A stretch of 64,000 bases of DNA from Ganaspis brasiliensis (GCA_037103525.1 JAZKLR010000221.1:434001-498000); one strand, 5' to 3'; numbered from the stretch's first letter, positions 22,485 through 33,745 are shown. Made by a program: numbers and translations. Notes: a model not told the origin generated them from the sequence alone.

Positions 22485-23342
22485 TACACTTGATAAATTT
22501 TGCCCCATAGACTGAGAAAACGCTATTAAAGCTTCAATTTATAAAAAAAAAAAAATTTAATTAAAGTCATTCTTATGTTTTACAAATGAAAAAAAAGGAA
22601 ATTCTAATTTGTATAGACTGCATATTTTCAATCTAGAATTTTAGAAACTATTTAAAACATGTATCTCTCCTAAAAATGTCAAGATATCCCGACTCTAAAT
22701 TATTTTAATGCAAAATTTACTGCACAACTTTTTGTAGTGTATAGTGTACAGTTTTATCTAAATAAAATAAAATATTTGTTTTTAATAAGGTGAGTAAATG
22801 TAAAAATTTAAAAACAGAATTTTATTCTGATTGGGAAAATAGATGAGGAGGAGGGGGCGCCGATTGAAAGTTTTGCCCCGGGTGAAAATTTTCCTAGACA
22901 TGGCCCTGTTAAGATATCTACATATTTAAAACAGATTATCACATTTTAATTGCAGACAATGCATTTTAAAGATAATTTTATTATCTTGAAATAAATTTTT
23001 GAAAATTGTTGAACGGTTTTTTTTAACAAAGATATAAGTAATTCTTTAAAAAAACAGCATTTCTTGTAAATACGCATAAGTCCAGAGCAGTTGATTTTGG
23101 AAAAAAATTATTAACAAAAAAAAGGTGCCTTCTTATGTGTCTGATTCTACAGAATAAAAAAAAATATTTACAATTGAAAAAAAAAAAATTTTTTTTACCA
23201 TATTAAAAGAAAATTCAAAATATAGTAAAAAAGAAATTAATCTTCTCTTATTTTAAATATGTCTTTCTAATTTTACACAAAAAAGGAACATTTTGTTCCT
23301 AATAATTTTTCTCCACAATCAACGGTTCTGGATTTATAATTA

Positions 23343-25642
23343 CAGTGGAACCTCGATTATCCGAACTAATTCAGGCAGGGCCTGGTTCGGATAATCGAAA
23401 GTCCGGATAATAGAAATTTGATATTTTGAATCACACATATATTCAATTTAATATATTTTATTTAAATGTACATATGTACAGTATATATACATATATATTT
23501 GTTTATTTATATACTAATAAAATATAGAAAACTTTTAAACATAAAAATTATAATATGATATATTTTTTTAAGGTTTTCTTGGCATAAATTTTGTTATTTT
23601 ACACTGTCGGATGGCATCTATGCGTTTTTTAGCTGCTAAATCACGCATTCGTTTAATTAATAGCAACTGAGTGGTGGAACACTCCTCTTGCTGCGAATAC
23701 CACTCCAGACCTACATTAAATGCAGCAAATGCTTCGGTATTTGAAATCTTTTTTATCTCATCCAAACATTCGTCCTCGCTGGTGTTCTCGATGTCATCAT
23801 TTTCATTTAATCCCATTACTGAAGATATGATGTCTTCATCCTCCAGAATTTGGAAACCAGGATCATTTGCGTCGCTATTGATCCATTCGATAGCGTCGTC
23901 GGCTTCACTATTTGCAAAACCTGGGATGTTGTTGAACAATTCAGTAAATTCCGTTGCATTTTCAGGATCATGATTGTCTGTTTCGATTTCTTCGTCACCT
24001 TCGAGGGCAGCAGGCCAAAGTTTGTTCCACGCTCTTTTTAAATTTTCTTCCGTCAGCGATTCCCAAGCATCGGCAACCATGAAAGAACAATGCTTTAAAT
24101 TTAATGTTTTCGAGAATGAAACTATATCGCTTTCAGAGGTATCTTCCGCTAATAGCAACCTCTTGAGAATTTCTTTCCGGTACAAGCGTTTTAGTTTCTC
24201 AATCACTCCTTGATCCATCGGTTGGATAAGTGCAGTAACATTTGGCGGGAGATACATAACCTCGAAATCATTATCAAAAGAATTCAGTACTTCAGCCGAT
24301 GGATGAGACGGGGCATTGTCTAACAACAATAATACTTTACCATTTTTACCATTAACTTTACGCCATTTTTTTACAGATTTTATGAAATCATTCTTGAACC
24401 AGTCACAGAACAATTTCGAATCCATCCAAGCATTGTTTTGATTTTTATAGGTGACAGGTAAACGTGCAAGATTTTTAAAACAACGCGGTTGTTTAGACTT
24501 ACCGATTAGCAGTAAAGGTAATCTATGAGTTCCAGCAGCATTTGCGCAAGTCATTATAGTCACCCGTTCTTTTGAAACTTTGCAACCAGGGGCTGCAAGT
24601 TCTTGACAAGATGCAAGTGATTTTCGTGGTAAAGACCTCCAGTTAAGACCACTCTCGTCGGCATTATACACATCTTCTTTCGAAAATCCTTCCTTTTCCA
24701 GATACTTTTGAAATGTCTCTTTAAATTCTTTGGCAGCACTAGCATTTGCTGATAACGCTTCACCTTGGACTTTCAATTCCCGTATCCCATGGCGATTTTT
24801 AAATTTCTCAAGCCAACCTGAACTAGCTTTGAAATTTAATGGTCCACCAAGTTTTTTATTGTAATCGAGAGCTTTCTCGCATACAAGTGGACCCGAAATT
24901 GGCTGTCCAAGGCTTCGTCTTTGTATAAACCACTTTGACATTGCATCATCAAGATTTTCATTCCGTGCTAATGTCATTGTTTTTCTTTTTTTCAAACTAC
25001 ATTCACTGTCCATTTGTGAAGCAAATAATGTTAGTGCCTCTCGATTTTTCTTAATATCAGCAATCGTCGCTTTACCCACATCGTATAAAATAGCTAAAGA
25101 AGCACCAGATTCACCTTTGTCTAATCTTGAAAGAATTTCTAATTTTGTTTTCACAGTAAGAACATTGCGCTTGCGCTTAGAAGTAGAAGGACTAGAAGGA
25201 AAAACCATTGCACAAGTTTTCAATCTTTTGTTTTGATTTTCGTTTGCTTTGTTTTGATTAAATATATTATACTTTCTCTGCATTGACTATGAAACACAGG
25301 AATAGAAATACTTCACGATAGAAGGTTATGCGTTCTGAAGTATGTAACGAATGAATTCACAATTTATGATTGGCTGTACACATAATTATAGTCCAACTGA
25401 CAACCAATTAAATTCGAGTACATACTTCTGTACCCATCGAGTAAGTCTACTTCAGAAAAGAATAAAGGGGGAGTTGCCCAATAGCCGCGAAAATATGAAT
25501 TATGAATTAAAAAGGAAAAATAAATTTTGAAATTTGTCAAGGCGAAAAAAAGTTCGGATAATAGAAGTTCGGATAAAATAATTTACGGTTCGGATAATAG
25601 AGAGTTCGGAAGATAGAGGTTCGGATAATCGAGGTTCCACTG
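23343..25642 (-). mobile_element. Complete Tigger/pogo DNA transposon, 2300 bp
   Basis: Terminal inverted repeats CAGTGGAACCTCGATTATCC at both ends are flanked by TA on each side (23341-23342, 25643-25644). Repeats of GTTCGGATAAT(A/C)GA follow inside each end. The TIR sequence, TA target and transposase type all match Tigger elements of the pogo group. It is inserted near the centre of the foldback element. Length and intact coding region indicate an autonomous copy. Confidence 0.95.
23568..25283 (-). CDS. Tigger/pogo transposase, intact, 571 aa
   Basis: It cuts and pastes its own element at TA sites in the nucleus. Domains in order: Pipsqueak-type helix-turn-helix at about residues 40-85 (KTKLEILSRLDKGESGASLA); a CENP-B-type DNA-binding domain at about 110-170 (SKWFIQRRSLGQPISGP, WLEKFKNRHGI); a DDE catalytic domain with D209 (NADESGLNW), D322 (LLLLDNAPSHPS) and D357 (ALIQPMDQGVIEKLKRLYR), spacing DD34D. 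An acidic region follows. The C-terminus is basic (RMRDLAAKKRIDAIRQCK). The length fits the family and there is no internal stop. Base composition is less AT-rich than the flanks, as expected for a young arrival. ORFs in other frames are shadows. Close relatives are jerky/CENP-B-like proteins, but the flanking TIRs show this is a transposon gene. Confidence 0.95.
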   Translation of the reverse strand: MQRKYNIFNQNKANENQNKRLKTCAMVFPSSPSTSKRKRNVLTVKTKLEILSRLDKGESGASLAILYDVGKATIADIKKNREALTLFASQMDSECSLKKRKTMTLARNENLDDAMSKWFIQRRSLGQPISGPLVCEKALDYNKKLGGPLNFKASSGWLEKFKNRHGIRELKVQGEALSANASAAKEFKETFQKYLEKEGFSKEDVYNADESGLNWRSLPRKSLASCQELAAPGCKVSKERVTIMTCANAAGTHRLPLLLIGKSKQPRCFKNLARLPVTYKNQNNAWMDSKLFCDWFKNDFIKSVKKWRKVNGKNGKVLLLLDNAPSHPSAEVLNSFDNDFEVMYLPPNVTALIQPMDQGVIEKLKRLYRKEILKRLLLAEDTSESDIVSFSKTLNLKHCSFMVADAWESLTEENLKRAWNKLWPAALEGDEEIETDNHDPENATEFTELFNNIPGFANSEADDAIEWINSDANDPGFQILEDEDIISSVMGLNENDDIENTSEDECLDEIKKISNTEAFAAFNVGLEWYSQQEECSTTQLLLIKRMRDLAAKKRIDAIRQCKITKFMPRKP

Positions 25643-26141
25643 TAATTAAAAGAAATTGTAAACACTCTAAATATGGTAAAAAAAATGTTTTATTTCAATT
25701 CTAAATATTTCTTTTTGATTCTACACATCAGAAGACACATTTCTTCTCAATAATGTTTTTCAAAAATAAACCGCTCTTTTATTAATACAATTACCTATAT
25801 TTTGTTTTTAAAAAAACCTTATGACATTTTTTAAAAATTTGTTTTTAAGGTGATAAAATTATCTTTTAAATGCATTGTCTCCGTTTAGAATGTGATGATT
25901 TGTTTATAAAATACACCAATTTCAAATTTACCAAAAAAATTGAATTTTTTTCTATTCTTAATAGCAATGAAGTAATAAAACAATTTTTTTTCTTTTGCTC
26001 ATTAAATATCCTAAAACTGGAGAACATAAGCTTTAAAAAAAGTCTTTATTTATTGTCTTATCTTTATTGGTTAACAAAATGTAAAACTTTTTGTAAAGAC
26101 AAAAATTCTGAAGAGTGGGCAAAATCTGCTGGACGGCACTG

Positions 26142-27032
26142 TAATTAAAAGTCAATATATTTACATTAAATCTCTTTTGCTGTCAATTACCCCTTTTTCG
26201 CCATTACCCACAGTAACTGCAATACATTTATTGAAAGTTATATTAAATATTTTGTACAAAAAGAACTGCATTTCAAGAAAATCATTAAATAGAAGAAGAA
26301 ATATGAGCAAAATATATGGAAAGCATGAAAACAGAAAATGTTTTAATTTCAGAACAGATACCAAAAAATACGTGACATAATTAAACTTATTTTAATTAAT
26401 TACAAGACACATGTTCAGAAATGTAATAAACGTTTGTAGAAACCTAAATCTTTAATGACTCATTGAAAAAGCCAATTACACACGTCTGTGAAGTAGAAGT
26501 ATATATTTCCTACAATTTGAAGACGAAGGATTTTATGCGCATACATTTTAAGACGTGTATATATAATGTTACACAATAATTATATAAATAATAATATGAT
26601 TAATATTACAAGTAATGTTATATTAAAGATATTAATACAAAGTATCTAGAACCCTGAGCCGAGGCAAATGTGAACGACAGCGGCGTTGAACTAAGAAGAA
26701 ACCGGCGTACAGCGGCGTAGTGAGTTATAAAAAAATGTATGTACTTAAAGACAGTAATAAATAAAAGAAACACATTTCCTGAATGCAAAATTTGTAATAT
26801 TCAATAATTAATTACTTTTCTCTTGTTAATAAAAGCAATTATGTTTTATATTTATTCTTTGCCAAGTTCTTAACGATTCCCAATTTACCGAAGTAAACAT
26901 TGTACCCTACCTTCCCTTGAAACTGATAACATTATGTTTAGAGTATGTGATCAATAAACAATTTGTATAATGACTTCAAAATGAAAGTTCCAAAAACATG
27001 AAAAGATTACTGAAACGTATGAGAGAACAACA
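26142..27032. other. AT-rich intergenic DNA
   Basis: No coding motif is seen. A small GC-richer patch at 26650-26725 contains GACAGCGGCG and TACAGCGGCGTAG, a short direct repeat of unknown meaning. Confidence 0.45.
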
Positions 27033-29838
27033 CTACTTTATTCCTAAAACTTCTTTGTCATCATAATTTTTTATAGACTTGTGGCATCGATTATCGCCTA
27101 AATAAACTTTTATTGAATTGAATGAACGTACCCGTGATAAGGCAACATACATTTGACCGTGATTAAAAACATCTCTTCGCAAGTCGATCGATATTTTATT
27201 AAATGTTTGTCCTTGAAATTTATTTATAGTCTTTTAAATGTAAAAGAATAAACATTTTCACAATATAATGTTATACGATGTAAGAATACTAAATTACCGC
27301 ACTTGTCTCCTGTCAATATTTAACATTTCATGACATTGTTTCATAATTCCAAAATCAGTAATCTTGTACCATTGCATAAACCTTCATTAACACTAAGATT
27401 TCTTATAAGCATGACAACAGAATTTATTTTTAAATGCAATTCATGTGGTGGTAAACCAGATGGTGAAAGAATATTTAAATATTCCGGTAGGATGACTTCA
27501 TCAAAATCTCCATTATCACAATTTTCAGTAGAATCAATGCTTTTATAAATCTTTTCCTTATCACTGTCTAATAATTGTACCACCCTTTTATTAATCTCAT
27601 CAACATCAACATTTCTAGGTGATAAAATAGCACACATTGACATTTCTTCAAACCTTTTGTTTTGAATCAAATCGCCATACATATCTTTAGCAATATCCAC
27701 GTTTCCTTTTTGAATTATTTTTTTTGGCAATGCAATGTTATCATTAACGTCATTCAATTGACCATTTGTCTAAAATCTCCTCCCAAAATTAAAATTTTAC
27801 CACCAAAAGGTGGTAAAATTTTCAATATTTTTTAGATAAACTCCATCTTTAGATTGAACTTTAATATTTGACGATGAATCGCTGTATAATGGAACAGGCA
27901 AACCTAAGACTTTGTGAACAGTTTTTCCGTTGGCAAGTAAAGTTGCAGCAATTCCTGTAAATGCCATATTACAAACATTTTTTTCTCTACTTTTTAATAA
28001 ATGCCATATCGTCGTATACAAAAAAGTTTTTCCAGAACCTCCCGGACCATCAACGTAAACACATCTAGAGTTATTTGAAGAAATCTCATCAATACCTTGT
28101 AGTACATAATCAACAACAAGTTTTTGTTGAACATTTAATTTAGCATATTTCTCATGACCCAAACTATTGTGTTGCAGAGTATTCATATCATCCCTTGACT
28201 CTAAAGTCTCTTCCTCATCTTCGATATCTATAAGTCCCTGGAAATCAGTAAGATGATATCCCTCTTTTAATAGTAATGCCTTTAAATTTCTATAAGCTTT
28301 CTTCTCTGACGTAGCCAAATCAATTCTTCGAAAATCTTCTGACATTTCGACTTTAAATTGTTCCCACAATTCATAAGGATTTACTGGGCGACAATGAATT
28401 AAAATTTTGACATATAATTGACGAAGTAAAGAAGGCATCATCCATATTGCGGCTTCTTTCATTGTTCCTATCCATTCATGGTCATCTTCTATAAGTCCTA
28501 ATGCTAAACAGGCAGAGGTAAAAGTTTCATGATATATTCCATTAATTGTTCTTAAAGCTTGAAATGAAGTTGCACCTTTTACAGTAAGTAATAATAACCT
28601 TAAATGAAACAATTCTACTTGACATGGACTAATAGAATATATTATACCTATTACTATTTCTCTACGCACTCTTTGTTCCCATTGCATTTGTTTTTCTTCC
28701 CATTTGTAATATTCTAGTATTTGGAAATAATAGTACTGATTTGCATTCTTATCACGCTTATTTAGTTCAAAGTAATCTAATAATTTTGTCTTTTTTTCTA
28801 AATGAAATGAAATTTGAGTAGTTTTCTTTGTTTCATGAATAATAACGTTCTGTTCATTGGGTAAATGTATGGGTAAACAATTCACACTGTGACTTTTTTT
28901 CCCTGAAGGCTTACTCAAAATTCTCCACACTGCTTCAACAGGACCAACATATCTACTTTATTCATAATGATTAATTTCATTATGGTTTATAGTAGACTCG
29001 CCAACAACATTTCTTATAACAATCGAAGCAGCATTATGACCTTTATAGATATATTTGTATGAGTATTTCACAGATTTAATACTTGAAACAACTTCAACAT
29101 TAATGTGTCAATTAAATGTTTGCGATAGTTTTGGAGAGTATGGAACTACAAAACGATTATCAATAATACATCCATTTGGTCTTTCATATGTTTCACATGT
29201 ATTTCTTCTCCGATACTTTACATAACAATCATCTTCTATTGTCGTTTCTTCTTGATAATCTTTTGGAAAATTTTTAGAACATTTTCCATCAACTAAACAT
29301 CAATCACCACATGGGCCATGAATATTACTTTGCATTATAATATTGTGAAGTATAGGATTAATATTTTTGTCTGGAATTTCAGCCGATATAAAACGATCAA
29401 CACTTTCAGGTATGAAAATTTTAGAGTTTTTCTTCAATATTACCAACAAATGAATATGGGGCAACCCTCTTTTTTGAAATTCAATGACATAAACAAAAGA
29501 TTTTACATCTCCAAACAATTTATCATCACCAATACATTTTATCAGTTTCTTTACTTTTAAAGCAAAAACTCTTGCTACTATATCAGGTCTATCAGAAGCA
29601 GATTGATGAGGTAATAAATTTTCCAGTATTTCTTGCCAATGTGAATTACAAGTCATTGTAATAAATAAATCTGGTCTGCCATGGCGACCTACAATATCCA
29701 TAGAATCTTGATATTCTCGCATCATATTACGAGGTGATCCTGCAAAAGTTGATGGTAATACTACTATTTTACCAACGTGTACATCACTTTCAGACTCTTG
29801 ATTATGTAAATGATCAATTAATCCTTTATATCGACGCC
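27033..29838 (-). pseudogene. Helitron Rep (HUH) - Pif1 helicase, decayed
   Basis: Reading down from 29838: RRYKGLIDHL, VHVGKIVVLPSTF, HGRPDLFITMTCNSHWQEI, then GLPHIHLLVIL (29455), the HUH metal-binding motif of a Helitron Rep nuclease. Next come CGD-stop-C (29300) and SYKYIYKGHN (the two-tyrosine motif) near 29050, then RYVGPVEAVWRIL. A 377-codon stretch includes the helicase Walker A motif VDGPGGSGKTFLY (28060) and MAFTGIAATLL. At 27760-27830 the frame breaks: only FGGKILILGGDFRQ survives and the segments on both sides are deleted. A last block (27757-27341) carries LSPSGLPPHELHLK, and the gene ends MYVALSRVRSFNSIKVYLG and a stop at 27033. At least three in-frame stops and two deletions prove it is dead. 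Rep would nick and join single strands and the helicase would peel the strand in rolling-circle transposition. Confidence 0.92.
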
Positions 29839-30285
29839 CCCCGCTGATAACATGTTTATTAAAAAGCCAATGAAATAAAATGTTAATTTAAAAAACAGTC
29901 GAAAATTATTTTTATTAATAATTTTGTAAGATATGATTTGTATTCAATTGTTTGTTTAATTCAATGTCTGTTGAAGTTGTGTGCCATAGAATGTTAATTG
30001 GACCGAACGTACACTATAATGTTTATTTAATCAAATATATGCAATAACATTCTATTTTAATCTTCAAAACTATATTATAGAGTTAATACAAGGCTATATA
30101 TTTAAAAGAGGTATTTTTTTTAATCTTGTACCTAAAAAGTACAATTCCGCTTAAATTTTTTATATTGTTTTAATAAATAATATTATTTTAGTTAAAAATA
30201 TTAATACCTGAATTAATAATTAAATATAATTTGAAATGATTAAATAAAAATATTAAAATTAAAAAGTTGAATTTATCTACTGAAA
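29828..30285 (-). repeat. Inverted copy of the 39-498 repeat
   Basis: It aligns to 498-39 in reverse. It lies exactly between two Helitron coding blocks that point in opposite directions (minus to the left, plus to the right), so it marks one breakpoint of an internal inversion or a recombination junction. Confidence 0.85.
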
Positions 30286-31073
30286 ACGATAAAATTGCAT
30301 TGAATCTGATAAATGGTTCAAGTTGTATGGAAAATTATCTTGGTGAAATGACTTTATCTTGTAGTAAATGTATAGCTAAACATTTTGAAGATGAAAAAGT
30401 TAATTGTAAAAAAACTACTTTTAATGTTTTGGTCAATTGTACATTTACGATCCAGAAGATGCTGTTCGTTATAGATTGAAAAATAATAAAAAATTAGATG
30501 AAACGATTTTACAAATGATTGAAAGACTAATGAGAGATTGTAATGCATTCACCAAATCTTTTTTGATGATGTCAGAAGTTGTTAAAGTAGAAACTGAGTT
30601 AGCAAGAAAAAATAATGAAGAAATTCCAGACTTGCAATTATTGTTTACATTGAAAAGGGGTTTCGATAGAGGAAGGTACAATTTTCAAAGGAGTAATGAA
30701 GTAGCTGCAATTTTTAATACAAATGCAAATGGTGAAATACAGGAGTCTTATGTCACGGTTTATAACAAGTCAAATAAGGAATTAAAATTAGTTAGTAGTT
30801 TAGAACCCAATGTTGAACCTTGGATATATCCTATATTTTATCCGTATGGAAATAAAGGTTATAGCATCAATATGATTCGTTCAGACAGTGACAAAAGAAA
30901 CAGAAATCATACTTTTTCAAGGTGTGGTTATATCAAATACAAAATAGCAATAAGATATAATAAATTCAATCAATTTCTAAATGGTGGAAAACTGTTTTAA
31001 CAATGGTTGGTTGATAATTATGTGAAAGTTGAAAAAGACAGATTATATTTTTGTGAGAATCATCAGACAATGT
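30286..31073 (+). pseudogene. Helitron N-terminal domain, inverted block
   Basis: On the + strand: ENYLGEMTLSCSKCIAKHF with further Cys (a zinc-finger-like segment), a frameshift near 30430, then YDPEDAVRYRLKNN, a 187-codon open stretch with NVEPWIYPIFYPYGNKGYS (the conserved Helitron N-terminal motif), YIKYKIAIRYNKFNQFLNGG, a TAA, QWLVDNYVKVEKDRLYF and ENHQT. The matching block in a second copy is 37387-37730. The next expected piece (YKGLIDHL) is on the opposite strand at 29828, which shows this block was flipped within the element. Confidence 0.88.
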
Positions 31074-31578
31074 AACAACAATATGGCCCTCGTCTTCTGC
31101 CATTAAAATTCACTACAGGATTTTGATACGTCGTTAACAAATTTTGCAGTTCATTTGACATTAATGACCTATAATTAGAACGTAAATCATATTTTCCACT
31201 ACTAATCTCACATAATAATTTTCGATCTTTACAATTTGATAGCTCATATAATTCCTCATCATGGCGACCATTCTTACGTTGTAATTTACGTCTTGCACGA
31301 TAATCTTTTTGGATTTCTGACCGTGTTTTTTGACGTTTCTTTTCAGAAACATTTAAATCACTGACATGCAAAGATGATACTTTCGATGTTGATGGAAGGG
31401 ATTTATCTGTACTTACATAAACATTATCTAAGTATTTTTTAGAATCAACCTTTCGTTTTAATTTAAGCCTTTCACGGTAATTTTTTTTAATTTCTGCTCG
31501 TGTTTTTCCTTGCTTTTTTTTCAAGCAATCAGATGGTGATAAAGAACTCATACTCAAATCTTTTACAATGAAAAACAA
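31063..31578 (-). CDS. Helitron ORF N-terminus with KTRAE/RRKL repeats
   Basis: 171 codons from Met at 31578. Two copies of a basic motif are visible: KTRAEIKKNYRERLKLKRK and KTRSEIQKDYRARRKLQRK, each after a Ser-rich linker. The end (LRSNYRSLMSNELQNLLTTYQNP) breaks off at the junction with the inverted block at about 31070. Repeated KTRAEYQ..R..LKLKR motifs occur at the start of many insect Helitron polyproteins and may bind nucleic acid; that role is inferred. It is a fragment of the same element as 27033-29838. Confidence 0.8.
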   Translation of the reverse strand: MFFIVKDLSMSSLSPSDCLKKKQGKTRAEIKKNYRERLKLKRKVDSKKYLDNVYVSTDKSLPSTSKVSSLHVSDLNVSEKKRQKTRSEIQKDYRARRKLQRKNGRHDEELYELSNCKDRKLLCEISSGKYDLRSNYRSLMSNELQNLLTTYQNPVVNFNGRRRGPYCCYIV

Positions 31579-31604
31579 TTTTTTAAAATCTGTATTTTCC
31601 TATT

Positions 31605-31645
31605 TCTTTGTTTCTCCCTCTCTCTCTCTCTCTCTTTTATCTCTT
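31605..31645. repeat. (TC)n microsatellite
   Basis: A run of CTCTCTCTCT repeats just upstream of the Helitron N-terminal ORF. Confidence 0.85.
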
Positions 31646-31663
31646 TCTGTCTTAATCTAAGGG

Positions 31664-31818
31664 GGGGGGGGGTTATAATTATTTAACATACTGCCGGAAA
31701 ATCTTCTAATTATTTAGTGTTTAAAAAAGTTTTGTAAAAATTTACTTATTTATTGAGAATAAAGAGTTTTAAAATTCTCCCAGAATTCATCAAATTGTAC
31801 ATGGTAATCTTCTCCTAT
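31664..31818 (-). mobile_element. Helitron 5'-end segment shared with the 3.3-kb and 40-kb units
   Basis: From the G-run (31664-31673) to GGTAATCTTCT the sequence matches 4065-4215 and 40770-40915 almost base for base. On the minus strand it lies directly upstream of the Helitron ORF at 31578, so it is likely the 5' region of the autonomous element, and the two other copies are its non-autonomous relatives. Confidence 0.75.
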
Positions 31819-31919
31819 TTAAGAAACGAGTACTGAAGGTCAGCGTTAAAAGTTAACGAAAAAGGATATTTTATACCTGGTTTCTTGGTTAGGGAGAGAA
31901 GGTATTTGTTAAAAGTTTA

Positions 31920-32290
31920 CGGAAAATGAAACCCTCAGCTCATTATACAAATTACCTTGATATTTAAATTTTATTTCTTAATACAAACAATAGACTACGT
32001 GCAGGGAGTCATCATCATTAGCGCAAACCCTCGTATAATTAGGGTTGATGGCTTCAGGAAAAGAGATAAAATTTTCGAGTATTATTGAAAAGAGAGAAAA
32101 TAAATTATATTCTGAAATTTTACCTCATTACTCAAATATTCTTCGAATTTAAAATTTTCTTTCTACATTCGAACAATAGACTAAAAAGCCCATTGGTTTT
32201 CAAGTCAACCCTTGCATAATGAGTGTTATAAATGGTTTTGGAAAAGAGAAAACATTTTCGAGCTTCAACGAAAAGAGAGATAAATACATT
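31920..32290. repeat. Two diverged tandem copies of a ~180-bp unit
   Basis: Both units contain TTTCTT..ACA..AACAATAGACTA, then CCCT(C/T)G(T/C)ATAAT..G.GTT, then GGAAAAGAGA and ATTTTCGAG..GAAAAGAGAGA. Unit one runs about 31920-32100 and unit two about 32100-32288. Their origin is unknown. Confidence 0.7.
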
Positions 32291-32378
32291 AGTGCGTGGT
32301 ATACTAGTGCATGGTAGTGAAAGTTATTAATGAATAGAACTTAAGTGTGTATAATGTGGAAGCGAATAATGCTAATTA

Positions 32379-33029
32379 CACAGCCCCACAAAAAAAAAAA
32401 GTGTCATGTACTTTTGACCGGAATACCTTAGCCCTATGTATTTTGACGCGCTGAACACGAATTCGAAGTCCATTTTGCTCCATCACGTCAGGATTTTTTT
32501 CTAACCTCAAAATCAATAAAATGACACTTTTTGTTCATTAGCATGTGAACCCGACTTAACATTAATACATGCCTTGGACGAATAGAAAGCTTGGATTGTG
32601 ACCTTTAAAACGCTTTTTTAAAAATTGTTCTACGATGATTTTTAACGAAGTTATGATGTTTTATTTAAAATATAAATTTTTTCCAAATGTAAATAACACT
32701 TTAATTATTGATGTGGTATGGTGTAATGGAAAAAAATGATTTTAAATAAAACATCATAACTTCGTTAAAAATCATCGTAGAACAATTTTTAAAAAAGCGT
32801 TTTAAAGGTCACAATCCAAGCTTTCTATTCGCCCTAGGCATGTATTAATGTTAAGTCGGGTTCACATGCTAATGAACAAAAAGTGTCATTTTATTGATTT
32901 TGAGGTTAGGAAAAAATCCTGACGTGATGGAGCAAAACTGACTTCGGATTCGTGTTCAGCGCGTCAAAATACATAGGGCTAGGGTATTCCGGTCAAAAGT
33001 ACATGACACTTTTTTTTTGTGGGTCTGTG
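32379..33029. mobile_element. Complete 651-bp palindromic foldback element, TTA target site
   Basis: The left end CACAGCCCCACAAAAAAA and the right end TTTTTTTGTGGGTCTGTG are inverted copies, and the pairing continues nearly to the centre (arms about 300 bp). TTA lies on both sides (32376-32378 and 33030-33032). Three-base TTA/TAA targets are typical of PIF/Harbinger elements, so a Harbinger-type MITE is likely. It is non-coding. A truncated copy is at 1709-2170. Confidence 0.88.
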
Positions 33030-33504
33030 TTATTGTGTATTTTTTATGAAGTGTTTATAATAGAAATGTGTTTAATGTGAAAGTGTATAGTATTAATATG
33101 CTTATTGTTTATTAAGAGTTTGTGTTGAATAATTCTTAATACGGTAAACAAAAAGTGTTTATTAAAGAAATAAACTGTAAGTGATAAATAATAAAGTGAC
33201 TCTAATAGTAAATATACATTAAAAATTAAATGTGAAAAGTGACAGTGATTAAAATGAAAGTGTGCACAATGTGTTGACTAAAGTAACAATATTTAGAAAG
33301 TGTTTAAATTTTTTATTTTCAATAAAGTTAGTGTTATGGAATGCTAAAAGTGTCCATAAAATGGGATTGTGGATTCATTAAACAAGTGATTAATAACTGT
33401 TTAATAAATAAATTAATTGTAAATGTTTAATAAATAATAAAGTGATTATAATGTTTTTGAAGAGTCGTTACAGTGTAAAATAAGTGTTAATAATATAATT
33501 ATAT

Positions 33505-33745
33505 ATAAGAGGTGAGATAAAGATATAAGACAATAATATAAGACAATAACATGAGACAATTACATGAGACAATGATATGAAATAAACAGATAAAAGAATG
33601 AGAGAAATGAGATAAAAATATAAGATAATAGCATAAGACAATGTGATGAGATAAACATGTGAAACAATAAGAGAGATCAGGTAAAGAGATGGGATAATGA
33701 GATGAGATAAATAGATATGAGATAAACATATGAGATACAGAAACA
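33505..33745. repeat. ATGAGA(C/T)AATA minisatellite
   Basis: Short variable units around GAGATAAA, ATAAGACAATA and ATGAGACAATTAC recur for about 240 bases. The long minus-strand ORFs over it are repeat artefacts (Ser/Leu/Ile/Tyr-rich). Confidence 0.8.

Larger units (their letters stand above)
20035..22908. mobile_element. Non-autonomous hAT-like element, 8-bp target duplication
   Basis: TTAAGATA flanks both ends (20027-20034 and 22909-22916). The ends are CAGGGCCGTTTCGAG and, reversed, CAGGGCCATGTCTAGG. An 8-bp duplication with CAGGG-type termini is characteristic of hAT elements. It sits in the left arm of the foldback element. An internal inverted pair (20063-20128 and 20385-20448, both around GACCAGAATTTTCAACCCCC) lies near its left end. 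It has no coding capacity and itself contains the 20519-22484 element. Confidence 0.87.
19900..26141. mobile_element. Long foldback DNA element (TA target site) carrying nested insertions
   Basis: The ends are inverted repeats. The left (19900) has CAGTTTTATCCAGCAGATTT and the right, reversed, has CAGTGCCGTCCAGCAGATTT, each preceded by TA. The similarity runs through most of the element: 19900-20034 and 22917-23300 on the left arm pair with 25650-26141 on the right arm (for example GACAATGCATTTTAAAGATA near 22955 and its reverse near 25870). Removing the two nested elements leaves about 1.06 kb, nearly all palindromic. The family is likely Tc1/mariner-like or another TA-inserting group. No own transposase remains. 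Confidence 0.85.
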
